This document shows, piece by piece, positions 1 through 6,832 of a stretch of DNA of 8,106 nucleotides. The notes below the pieces were generated by a model. It was not told the DNA's origin, did no database searches, and worked only from the letters and a program-made list of their open reading frames with translations. The position numbers were made by a program, and so were the translations under genes. Source of the DNA: Elusimicrobiota bacterium (GTDB taxonomy: Bacteria > Elusimicrobiota > Elusimicrobia > UBA1565 > UBA9628); assembly GCA_023249695.1 (NCBI GenBank), contig JAHFCD010000079.1, forward strand, positions 1-8,106, read 5' to 3'. Position 1 is the first letter of the stretch. Each line of letters opens with the position of its first letter.

Positions 1-334
1 CCAGGAGCTCGGGCCGTCCCCCGGAGAGGATCGCGCGCAGGAACAGCCCCGCGCACATGGCGCCCAGCAGCTGGGCTCCGAGCGCGAAGATCCCCCGGAG
101 GAGGTCCACGCGGCGCATGGCCAGCTCGGCGATGGAAACGGCGGGGTTGAAGCGGCCGACCGCGGCCGGAAAAGTGTGCACGACGGTCGCGGCGGCGGCG
201 GCATAGGCGAGCGCGATCCCGGCGGGGCCGAGCTTCCCCCCCGTGGCGAAATCGAGGCAGAGCGCCCCCGCCCCCGCGAGCGTCAGCGCGAAGGTTCCGA
301 CCAGTTCGGCGGCGAACGCCCTTAATCCACCCAT
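1..334 (-). CDS. Aquaporin / MIP-family channel, N-terminal part (runs off left edge)
   Basis: About 111 residues are visible from an ATG at 334-332; the frame is open to the window edge, so the C-terminal half, with the second NPA box, is missing. Members of this family are inner-membrane channels for water or small uncharged solutes such as glycerol. The visible part fits the first MIP half-repeat: a hydrophobic helix with AELVGTFALT (about residues 4-26), an Ala-rich second helix (about 37-56), the half-helix box RFNPAVS at 61-67 with Asn63-Pro64-Ala65, and a third helix containing AQLLGAM (about 80-102). The residue two before the NPA, usually His in the family's SGxHxNPAV pattern, is Arg here. 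The ATG falls just before the first helix, which supports it, although the frame stays open upstream and no Shine-Dalgarno is visible. It lies 85 bases beyond the preceding barrel gene and may have its own promoter. Family assignment is firm; water versus glycerol specificity cannot be judged from this half. Confidence 0.85.
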   Translation of the reverse strand, partial: MGGLRAFAAELVGTFALTLAGAGALCLDFATGGKLGPAGIALAYAAAAATVVHTFPAAVGRFNPAVSIAELAMRRVDLLRGIFALGAQLLGAMCAGLFLRAILSGGRPELL

Positions 335-349
335 GTCTGGGAGGAGGAT

Positions 350-355
350 ACTATA
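350..355 (-). promoter_or_regulatory. Possible -10 promoter element (TATAGT) for the aquaporin gene
   Basis: On the minus strand the bases 355-350 read TATAGT, inside the only clearly AT-rich patch of the window (348-357). It resembles a bacterial -10 hexamer. A start about seven bases downstream would give a leader of only about nine bases before the ATG at 334. No convincing -35 element is seen at a normal 16-18 base spacing; CTTCAG at 375-370 is too close, with a 14-base spacer. The CTATATAG core is also self-complementary, so it could be a binding site instead. The assignment rests on base composition and position only. Confidence 0.3.
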
Positions 356-383
356 TAGCGCCCGTGTAGCTGAAGCGGTGGAG

Positions 384-399
384 CTTTTCCCGGGAAGAG
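384..399. repeat. Short inverted repeat after the PorV-like gene
   Basis: A near-perfect palindrome with core TTCCCGGGAA (387-396), extended by further pairs to 384-399 with one G-T mismatch. It starts 21 bases beyond the stop codon of the PorV-like gene, in the 85-base gap before the aquaporin. The position suits a 3'-end hairpin or a dimeric regulator site. There is essentially no loop, and no run of T follows on the minus strand, so it does not qualify as an intrinsic terminator. Confidence 0.35.
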
Positions 400-419
400 T
401 CGTACCCGTCGCGTCGGCG

Positions 420-1406
420 TTAGAACCGGTACGACAGCGACAGCTTGTGGGTCGAGCCGAGCCCGCCCGCCGGCGACCACCCGTAGTCGACGCCGAAGCG
501 CTGGAGCGCGAGCCCGCCGCCGAAGGTGAGGCCGGTCAAGCCGCCGGAGTCGTCGCCGGTGAGGCGGCGGTCGTAGCCGGTGCGCAGGGCGGCGGAAAGG
601 CTCTGCTGCATCGGGACGCGCCATTCGAGGCCGAAGCACGGATACGGGGAGCGGTCGCGCGGGGCGTTCAGGTCGAAGGTGACGACGATCCCCTTGGTGA
701 TCTTCAGGGCCTGCCCGACCGAGATGATCAGGGGCAGCGGATCGCCGACGTCCTTGAACTTGAGCTGGCCGCCGATATTCTGGACGCTGAGCGACAGCGC
801 GTAAGGGAACTCGCCCGGGAGCCAGGTGCGCCAGCGCGCGCCGAGGTCCACGGCGCCGGTCTGGGCGGTCTTCTTGATCTTGGAGGTGACGTACTTGAGG
901 CCGACGCCGACGTCGAGGCCGCGGGAGACCGTGGCGCCCCAGGCGATGAACACGGCGAGGTCCTGAGGGGTGATGCGGTCGCCGGTCGGCGCCGCGGTGT
1001 TGTCGACCTCGGAGATGCTGCCCGAGTTCTGATAGAGGACGGCGACGCCGATCGTGCCGAGCTGGTCGGGGCGCAGATCGCGCTCGCGGCCGGTCTGGCG
1101 CGCGAAAACCGACTCGACGGGCTGGGCGTAGGCGAGAAAGTCTTGAAAAGTGGATTGATAGGCGGCGCCGTGCGTCATCGTCGCGTGGCGGTAGCGCAGG
1201 CCGGCGAGCCCCGCGGGGTTCCAGTAGATCGCGGTCGCGTCGTCGACGACGGCGCGCACGGCGCCGCCCATGCCCGCGGCGCGCGCGTCGGCGCCGAGCT
1301 TGAGAAACGAGCCGCCGCTGGTGCCCTCCTGGCTCGAGCCGAAGCCGCCCGCCGCGGCCGGAAGGGCCGCGAGCAGCAGCAAAACGACTGAGATCGTATT
1401 TCTCAT
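420..1406 (-). CDS. PorV/PorQ-family outer-membrane beta-barrel protein
   Basis: A 328-residue protein with a signal peptide (Met-Arg-Asn, then a Leu/Val-rich stretch at 6-14, likely cleaved after the Ala-rich segment near residue 19). The mature N-terminus carries the signature GTSGGSFLKLGADARAAGMGGA around 28-49 (shown here in shortened form: GTSGGSFLKLG, ARAAGMGGA) followed by DDATAIYWNPAGLAGL at 55-70. This is the diagnostic start of the PorV/PorQ (UPF0164-like) barrels, related to FadL-type channels. The rest alternates hydrophobic and polar residues like barrel strands and ends in SLSYRF, with a C-terminal Phe typical of outer-membrane insertion. In type IX secretion PorV is the shuttle that receives CTD-bearing cargo; other family members have unknown jobs. 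Its ATG overlaps the stop of the upstream LamG/CTD protein as ATGA, and no Shine-Dalgarno is visible, so coupled translation with that neighbour is likely. Family is confident; the role as secretion partner is inferred from context. Confidence 0.85.
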   Translation of the reverse strand: MRNTISVVLLLLAALPAAAGGFGSSQEGTSGGSFLKLGADARAAGMGGAVRAVVDDATAIYWNPAGLAGLRYRHATMTHGAAYQSTFQDFLAYAQPVESVFARQTGRERDLRPDQLGTIGVAVLYQNSGSISEVDNTAAPTGDRITPQDLAVFIAWGATVSRGLDVGVGLKYVTSKIKKTAQTGAVDLGARWRTWLPGEFPYALSLSVQNIGGQLKFKDVGDPLPLIISVGQALKITKGIVVTFDLNAPRDRSPYPCFGLEWRVPMQQSLSAALRTGYDRRLTGDDSGGLTGLTFGGGLALQRFGVDYGWSPAGGLGSTHKLSLSYRF

Positions 1407-1690
1407 CGTTCGATCGCGAACTTGACGAGCGAGGTCGCCCCGTCGGAGCCGGTGACGCGCGCGAAATAGACGCCGCTGGCGGTGCGCAGGCCGCCGTCGG
1501 TCAGGCCGTTCCAGGTGACGGAGCCGGCGGCGGAGCCGTCGAAGGAGAATTCCCGTATGCGTTCGCCCGCGAGGTTGATGACGCGTATGGTGCCGGAGGT
1601 CGGCAGGCGGTCGAACGTGACGCCCGCGGCGTCGAAGCGGGTGCGGCTCCCCGGCTGCCAGGGGATCGGATAGACGCGCACCTGCGACAG
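1403..1690 (-). other. C-terminal FlgD-Ig / T9SS-CTD-like domain of the surface protein
   Basis: The final about 93 residues (about 1201-1293) begin VRVYPIPWQPG, continue with a beta-strand pattern (GTIRVINLAGERIREF), then VTWNGLTDGG and SGVYFARVTG, and end in SLVKFAIER. This is the order seen in FlgD-like Ig folds and type IX sorting domains: a YPNP-type opening, a strand with an L-x-G turn, W-x-G-x-x-x-x-G, G-x-Y-x-x-x-V, and a final K-F-x-I strand. The usual Asn of YPNP is Ile here. In known T9SS cargo such a domain directs passage through the outer membrane. Here that role is inferred. Confidence 0.7.
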
Positions 1691-4600
1691 CGCGGTGCCG
1701 ATCGTCAGGGGCGCGAACATCGCGAACACCGAGAAGTGGGGCGTCACGACGATGACGCGCTTCGAGGCGGCGTCGACGTAGGTCGGCAGCGCTTCCCAGC
1801 GATTGACCGGGGTGTTGAGGGTGTAGACCTGGATCGCGGAGGCCGCCAGCGGCGGGCTCGCGTTGTCGATGATGTTGTTGCCGTTGGCGTCGGAGTAGGG
1901 CATCGAGATGCTCGCCGAGGAGCCGAGCGTCTGCGTGAACGGGGTGCCGCCGACGATGGGAACGATCTCGATGATGCTGCCGGGGACGAGCGTATAGCCG
2001 GTCGGGACCACGGTCAGGCCGGCGTTGAGGACGGCCGGCGTGATCGTGATCGGATGCGTGAGCGGGTCGACGGACACGAGCAAGGTGGCGGGCGCGCCGA
2101 ACGCGTTGGGCGCGAGGCCGATGAGGATGGAGTTGTTCGGCGCCGGCGGCGTCACGGTGGAGACGAAGCTCCCCTCGAACTCGGCGAGGGCTTCGGCGGC
2201 GTTCAGGGCGCGGTGCTGGACGCGCACGGAGTCGATGCTGCCCAGGAAGCCCCGGTCGTACGTGGCGGCGGCCGACTGGCGGTTGCCGATCGAGATGTCG
2301 TGGGCCGCGGCCGTGCGGGCGGGCACCGCCAGGACGGTCGACGCGGGGCGGCCGTTGACGTACAGCGTGGCGCTTCCGACCGCGGAATCGTAGACGCCGA
2401 TCAGGTGGATCCAGCTCCCGACGACGATCGAGTTCGTCGAGGATACGATCTTGGCGGGCGTCGCCGCGAACCGGTACAGGCCTCCCGACACTTCGAGCGC
2501 GAAGTTCTCGACGCCGCCGTTGCCTCGCACGACGAGGCCCGCGCCGTTGGGCTGGGTCAGGCTCGAGGGGTTCACCCAGGCGGAGACGGTCAGCTTATCG
2601 GTGAAGGTGTATTGCGCGGCGTTGGGAACGCGCACGAGCCCGCTCGCGAGGCCCGAGAAGGACACGGCGCTGCCGAGCCCGGCCGGGCCGGCGACGAAGG
2701 TGGGCGTCGAGACGCACGAGGCGGTCAGGCAGGTCAGGAAGGCGGTGTTGCCGGGCCCCGAGGAGTCCGCCGCGATCACCCCGGTGCTTTCGTCGAAATG
2801 CCATTGCCCGACCGAGCCGTTGGGCGGGACGTAGGCCGACGGCGGGGAGAGGACCAAGGTGACGTTCGGATCGGAGATCGTGAACGTGGAGGCGAAGGCG
2901 ACGTAGCCGCCCAGCTGCTGGCTGCCGTTGATGGAGCGCACCCGCGCGTAGTAGGTGGTGCCCGGGAAAAGTCCGGTCGCCGTCGCGGCCGTCGCGTTGA
3001 CGGTCAAGGTGGAGATGATGATCCCGAACGACACGTCCGTGGTGACCGTCACCTCATAGAAGGTGTAGCCGGGGTTGAGGTTCGCGTTCCAGGAGTAGGT
3101 GACGCTGCTCATGTAGGCGGCGTTGACGACCGGGACGGTCGGGTCGTTGGCCAAGGTGAAGGTGGTCGCGCTGCCGCGCGCGCCCGCGCCGCTCCCGGAG
3201 ACGGCCTCGATGCGGGTCGTGTATTGGGTGTTGGTCGTGAGGCCCGCCTGGACGAAGGAGAGCGCGCCGCCGGAGTACAGAAGCCCCCCGCCGATGTCGT
3301 ACAGGTTGTAATAGCGGGCGCCCGTCACGGCGGTCCAGTTCCAGGTGACCGAGACGTTGTTGATCGGAACCCCGCCCAGGCTGGGCACGCCCGGCAAGGT
3401 CGTAAACGAGGTGCTGACGAACACCGTGCTGACGCCGCCGTAGAGGTCCGTCGAGCGGCCGCTGAACGCCTGGACGCGGGCGTAGTAGGTCGTGCCTATA
3501 TCGAGGATCGGGAGCGTGACCGAGCTGCCCGTGTAGTCGTTGGCGAGCGTCGCCGGCGTGGAGACCCCGGTCGCGAACAGCGGGTCCTGGGACACGGCGA
3601 CCAGATAACGCGTGTAGGCCGGATTGCTGTTCTGGTTCCAGCTGATCAGCGCGCTGCCCGTCGAGATGACGCTCGGCACGACGCTGTTCGCCAGCGGCGG
3701 GTTGGCCAAAGTGTAGATGGACGTCGGGATGCTGAGGTCCGTGCCCCAGGTGTCGGTGATGCGCAGCCGGCGGCCCACGAGTTGGTTCGACGAGCCGGCG
3801 ACGGTCTCGGGGGTGGTGGTGAGCGGGTAGGCGATGGCGCCGGGCGGGTTGATGGTCGCCAGGTTGGACGCGGCGAGGAGGAGATACGTGACGGTGGCCG
3901 AGCCCGGGGGCGGGCAGACGCGCGGCGGGGCCCCCCAGCTCCAGGTGATGTCGTTGGGCGAGGTCGCGACCGCGGTCATCGTCGGCGCGATCGGCGCCGA
4001 GTTGTCGATGGTGACGCCGTAGGAGGTGCTGAAGGAGCTTTCGCCGTCGATGCTCTGCGAGGTGAAGATCCAGCGCGCCGAGGACGAGTAGGCCTCGCCC
4101 GGGATGTAGGTGACGACGCCCGTGGTCCCGTTGGACGGGCCCCCGGAGTAAGAGCCCGCGACGGTGCTGAAGCTGATGCCCGAGTTCGAGGAGAACTGGT
4201 GCTGCTGGGTCGTCCACTCGAGCATGATCTCGTCGGCGGTGAGCGTGCCGTTCATGATCCGGAGGTCGTCGATCTCGCCGTTAAAGTACTCGGTGGCGCC
4301 GACGTAGCGGCCGACCTCGAGGCTCGAGTTGATCGGGTGGCCCGAGAACGAGTTCGTGCTGGTGGCGACCGCGGTGCCGACGAGGCGGCCGTCGATGTAG
4401 TAGCTCCGGTCGACGGCGTTGCGGCGCACCAGGTGGACGAGGTGCCAGCCGCCGACCATGCTGCTTCCGCGGGTCAGGTCGCCTCCGACCGCCGCGTCGC
4501 GAGAGTCGAAGTGGCGCAGCCCCCCGGTGCCGCCGACGCCGATGCCCCAGTAGCCGGTCCCGCTCTGCTGGGAGACGATGCGGCCGTTCGCGGCGTTGGG

Positions 4601-5284
4601 GTTGATCCAGGCGGAGATCGTGTAGCTCGCGGGCAGGTCCCAGGCGTTGGAGTTGTTCGCCGTCCCGAACGTGGTGGAGCCGTCGAGCGTCAGGGCCTCG
4701 GCCGACAGACCGCTCGTGGCCAGGCCGGCGCGGGGGCCGGCCGGGGTGATCGCGATGGAGCCGCTGACCGCCGGCAGGCCGCTCGGGTCCGCCGGGCAGG
4801 CGCCTTGCTGCGCGCGCGGCTGGTTCGCGCCGAAGGTGCTCATGACGGAGAGGTCCGAGCAGTCGCCGAACACGGCGTCCCGGTAGGAGCACAGTCCCGT
4901 GCGCAGCGCCGCCGAGTTGTTGGCGTCGTTGTAGCTGTAGTACCACGTCTTGCAGCACCCGGACGGGCAGCCGACCGAGTAGTTGCTCGAGACGACGACC
5001 GAGAAGTTGCCGTCGAAGCGCCAGAGCGCGAGGGTGCTCGAGGGCGTGACGCTAAGGCGGCGCTGGCCGATCTTGAGCCCGGGGGAGGAGCTTTGCTCCT
5101 CGACGCGGATCCGCGGGGTCGCATGGGCCGTAACCGAGCCGGCCGCGTAGGTGCCGTCGCATTGGAGGACCTTCGGTGTCTGGGCCGGCGCGGAGGCGAA
5201 CGCGGGAACCGGGACGCAGAGAAGGCCCACCGCGAAAGCGGCGGCGATGAACAGGCATCGAGCGGTTAGCGAGGTTCGCGCCAT
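1403..5284 (-). CDS. Large exported LamG / fibronectin-III surface protein with FlgD/T9SS-like C-terminal domain
   Basis: A 1,293-residue probable adhesin or carbohydrate-binding surface protein (numbering from ATG 5284). Residues 1-30 form a signal peptide: Arg-containing start, hydrophobic core, probable cleavage after AFA. Next is a Cys-rich stretch (Cys42, 106, 110, 111, 132, 142, 163). A LamG/concanavalin-like domain spans about 193-356 (YTISAWINP, YYIDGRLVG, NGEIDDLRI). Four fibronectin-III-like units follow at about 431-525, 526-628, 629-712 and 713-803, joined by TLANPP/TLANDP-type linkers, two sharing GTTYYARV. A second LamG lies at about 824-1038 (GQWHFDES, LTVSAWVNP, LYVNGRPAS, GSIDSVRV). 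About 1050-1193 is a beta-rich region with a Ca-loop-like DANGNNIID and an HFSVFAMFA segment. The last about 93 residues (VRVYPIPWQPG to SGVYFARVTG) match FlgD-Ig/T9SS-type CTDs. An in-frame TTG at 5320, directly after the preceding stop, would add 12 residues; the ATG gives the cleaner signal peptide. Neither start has a Shine-Dalgarno. Ligand unknown. Confidence 0.82.
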   Translation of the reverse strand: MARTSLTARCLFIAAAFAVGLLCVPVPAFASAPAQTPKVLQCDGTYAAGSVTAHATPRIRVEEQSSSPGLKIGQRRLSVTPSSTLALWRFDGNFSVVVSSNYSVGCPSGCCKTWYYSYNDANNSAALRTGLCSYRDAVFGDCSDLSVMSTFGANQPRAQQGACPADPSGLPAVSGSIAITPAGPRAGLATSGLSAEALTLDGSTTFGTANNSNAWDLPASYTISAWINPNAANGRIVSQQSGTGYWGIGVGGTGGLRHFDSRDAAVGGDLTRGSSMVGGWHLVHLVRRNAVDRSYYIDGRLVGTAVATSTNSFSGHPINSSLEVGRYVGATEYFNGEIDDLRIMNGTLTADEIMLEWTTQQHQFSSNSGISFSTVAGSYSGGPSNGTTGVVTYIPGEAYSSSARWIFTSQSIDGESSFSTSYGVTIDNSAPIAPTMTAVATSPNDITWSWGAPPRVCPPPGSATVTYLLLAASNLATINPPGAIAYPLTTTPETVAGSSNQLVGRRLRITDTWGTDLSIPTSIYTLANPPLANSVVPSVISTGSALISWNQNSNPAYTRYLVAVSQDPLFATGVSTPATLANDYTGSSVTLPILDIGTTYYARVQAFSGRSTDLYGGVSTVFVSTSFTTLPGVPSLGGVPINNVSVTWNWTAVTGARYYNLYDIGGGLLYSGGALSFVQAGLTTNTQYTTRIEAVSGSGAGARGSATTFTLANDPTVPVVNAAYMSSVTYSWNANLNPGYTFYEVTVTTDVSFGIIISTLTVNATAATATGLFPGTTYYARVRSINGSQQLGGYVAFASTFTISDPNVTLVLSPPSAYVPPNGSVGQWHFDESTGVIAADSSGPGNTAFLTCLTASCVSTPTFVAGPAGLGSAVSFSGLASGLVRVPNAAQYTFTDKLTVSAWVNPSSLTQPNGAGLVVRGNGGVENFALEVSGGLYRFAATPAKIVSSTNSIVVGSWIHLIGVYDSAVGSATLYVNGRPASTVLAVPARTAAAHDISIGNRQSAAATYDRGFLGSIDSVRVQHRALNAAEALAEFEGSFVSTVTPPAPNNSILIGLAPNAFGAPATLLVSVDPLTHPITITPAVLNAGLTVVPTGYTLVPGSIIEIVPIVGGTPFTQTLGSSASISMPYSDANGNNIIDNASPPLAASAIQVYTLNTPVNRWEALPTYVDAASKRVIVVTPHFSVFAMFAPLTIGTALSQVRVYPIPWQPGSRTRFDAAGVTFDRLPTSGTIRVINLAGERIREFSFDGSAAGSVTWNGLTDGGLRTASGVYFARVTGSDGATSLVKFAIER
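2938..3500 (-). repeat. Direct repeats encoding fibronectin-III units
   Basis: The bases GCGTAGTAGGTSGTGCC (plus-strand reading) occur twice, near 2946-2962 and 3480-3496, both encoding the GTTYYARV core of a fibronectin-III-like unit. A second pair, GTTGGCCAARGTG at 3701-3713 and 3146-3158, encodes the TLAN linker at unit boundaries. Similarity between units extends at protein level (NPAYTRYLVAVSQDPLF against NPGYTFYEVTVTTDVSF), which indicates internal duplication of the module rather than a mobile repeat. Confidence 0.6.
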
Positions 5285-5320
5285 CCTATTAGGAGAGGCT
5301 AGCTTCCGGCTGTTACGCAA

Positions 5321-6832
5321 TCATTTCAAGCGTGAGATCAGGGCCAGGGCGCCGTCGCGATCCTTGATTTCCCCCTCGGCCTGCGCCTCGCGCACGCGCT
5401 CGAGGAGCTCTCCAATGCGGGGTCCGGGCGGAATCTTGAGGGCCTTCATGACGTCGCGGCCGTCGAGCAGGCGCTCCGGGGCCGGGGCGCGCGAAAGGTC
5501 GCGCCAGCGCCGTAGAAGCTCGGTGACGAGCTGCAGATGGTGGACGGTCTTGCGGGCGTCCTCGGGCTTGAGGCGCGAGAGGTCGGAGCGCTTGGAGGCC
5601 GCGGTCGCGGTTTTCAACAGGCGCTTGAGGCGCGTCTCCGGCAGATAGCTCGCGTGGTCGCCCCAGCAGACGATCAGGAGGCCGGGCGCGTCCGCGCCGA
5701 GGTCGCGGAAAAACCGGTACGCCGCGCGCTCGGTCAGCGGGCCGCCGGCGGCCAGATGCCCCGGGCGCAGATGCTGGCGCACGATGGCCGACGCGGTGTC
5801 GATCTGCTCGCGCGAGAGGCGCAGGCGGCGCAGGATGATCTCGGCCGCGGCGGCACCCTTGGTGTCGTGCTCGAAGAAGCGCAGGCGGCCGCCGATTTTC
5901 TTCGCGGTCTCGGGCTTGGCGACGTCGTGCAGCAAGGCCGCCAGGAGCAGCAGGGCCCGAAACGGAGCGCCGCCGCGCTCGACGAAGTGCTTCTCGAGAT
6001 CGCCGGCGATCGCGGGGTAGATGGAGCGCAGGTTCGTGAGCAGGAAATCCACGCGAGCGCAGACCTCGAGCGTATGCGTCAGCACGCCGCCGGGCCCGTA
6101 ATAGTCCTCGGCGCAGCGCCGCGAGGGCTCGAGCTCGGGGAACAGGGCCGTCAGCAGGCCGTGCTCATCGAGCGTCCGCAGCCAGGACGAGGCGCCGGGG
6201 ACGGCGAGGAGCATGAGCAGCTCGGAGGCGACCCGTTCCGGGGCCGGTTCTTGGATGAGGCGGCTGCGCCGCCGAATCGCCTTCAGCGTTTTCGCGTCGA
6301 TCGAAAGGCCGATCTGGGCCGCGATGCGAAATGCGCGAAGCAGGCGCAGCGGGTCGTCGGTCAGATTCTGCTCGATCTCGGCGCGGACGACGCCGTCCGC
6401 GAGATCCTTGAGCCCGTTCCGCGGATCGAGGAAGGCCGTCTCGGGAAGCGCGGCCGGAAGATTCGCGGTCAGCGCGAGGGCCACGGCGTTGACCGTGAAG
6501 TCCCGGCGGGCGAGGTCCTCGAGGATGGTCTTGCCCTGGAGGCCGGCGACGTCGATCTGCTTGAGCTCCTTGCCCCGCGCCGGCGGCAGGACGAGGCGGT
6601 ACACCGCGTTTTCCTCGTCGAGGGTCACCAAGGTGCCCTTGAAGGCGCGCGCGAGCTGGGCCGCGAGGGCGCGCGCGTCGGCGCAGGCGAGGTCCAGATC
6701 GGCGAGGCCGCGGCCGAGGGCCGCGTCGCGGATCGAGCCGCCGACCAGCCACACCGGCTGGCGCGCGGCGGCGTACACCTTCGCGAGCGCCTCCCGCGTT
6801 TCGGCGCCGAAGCGGACGCGCCGGGCGGCCAT
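5321..6832 (-). CDS. cca: CCA tRNA nucleotidyltransferase / poly(A) polymerase family protein with HD domain
   Basis: A 503-residue class II nucleotidyltransferase, most likely adding or repairing the 3' CCA end of tRNA in the cytoplasm. The N-terminal catalytic domain has LVGGSIRD (29-36), the metal-binding pair Asp45/Asp47 in ADLDLAC, and DLARRDFTVNA (106-116). The neck has DDPLRLLRAFRIAAQIG (159-175), where DDPLR corresponds to the nucleotide-selecting [E/D]DxxR element, then ERVASELLMLL. The middle holds an HD-type domain: THTLEVC (His253), LLHDVAKPE (His302-Asp303), FFEHD (His322), VRQHLRPG (His354) and Asp392. The C-terminus (GRDVMKALKIPPGPRIGELLERV, about 458-480) matches the tail of HD-containing bacterial CCA enzymes. 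Its ATG shares one base with the stop of the upstream ligase (TGATG), and only a weak AAGG precedes it. Poly(A) polymerase or an A-adding-only activity cannot be excluded by eye. Confidence 0.88.
   Translation of the reverse strand: MAARRVRFGAETREALAKVYAAARQPVWLVGGSIRDAALGRGLADLDLACADARALAAQLARAFKGTLVTLDEENAVYRLVLPPARGKELKQIDVAGLQGKTILEDLARRDFTVNAVALALTANLPAALPETAFLDPRNGLKDLADGVVRAEIEQNLTDDPLRLLRAFRIAAQIGLSIDAKTLKAIRRRSRLIQEPAPERVASELLMLLAVPGASSWLRTLDEHGLLTALFPELEPSRRCAEDYYGPGGVLTHTLEVCARVDFLLTNLRSIYPAIAGDLEKHFVERGGAPFRALLLLAALLHDVAKPETAKKIGGRLRFFEHDTKGAAAAEIILRRLRLSREQIDTASAIVRQHLRPGHLAAGGPLTERAAYRFFRDLGADAPGLLIVCWGDHASYLPETRLKRLLKTATAASKRSDLSRLKPEDARKTVHHLQLVTELLRRWRDLSRAPAPERLLDGRDVMKALKIPPGPRIGELLERVREAQAEGEIKDRDGALALISRLK

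Larger units (their letters stand above)
335..419. other. 85-base intergenic gap between PorV-like and aquaporin genes
   Basis: This is the only intergenic space of note in the window. It holds the inverted repeat at 384-399 and the AT-rich TATAGT patch at 350-355. The minus strand just before the aquaporin ATG reads TCCTCCTCCCAGAC, which is pyrimidine-rich and not a Shine-Dalgarno. The purine-rich GGGAGGAGG (339-347) is on the plus strand, where no open frame follows it. Confidence 0.6.

Noticed and set aside
339..347. Shine-Dalgarno-like GGGAGGAGG on the plus strand
   Set aside because: No open frame follows at a suitable distance; the nearest GTG is followed at once by TAG. It is the complement of a pyrimidine stretch before the aquaporin.
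384..399. Intrinsic terminator after the PorV-like gene
   Set aside because: The palindrome has practically no loop and no T-run follows on the minus strand, so it was kept only as an inverted repeat.
243..1391. 382-residue open frame on the plus strand
   Set aside because: It is antisense to the PorV-like gene and overlaps the aquaporin start; Arg/Gly/Ala-rich with no family features.
3054..4217. 387-residue minus-strand open frame inside the surface-protein gene
   Set aside because: It is a shifted-frame shadow rich in Arg/His/Pro, while the overlapping frame encodes clear fibronectin-III-like units.
1736..5269. 1,177-residue open frame on the plus strand
   Set aside because: It is exactly antisense to the LamG/Fn3 gene. 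Its product is an Arg/Gly/Asp/Val-rich low-complexity string without domains, signal or hydrophobic core, as expected when GC-rich codons leave few stops on the opposite strand.
5200..5284. Lipoprotein signal in the surface protein (Cys23 in the hydrophobic core)
   Set aside because: The residues before the Cys are G-L-L, not a lipobox, and a normal AFA cleavage site follows a few residues later.
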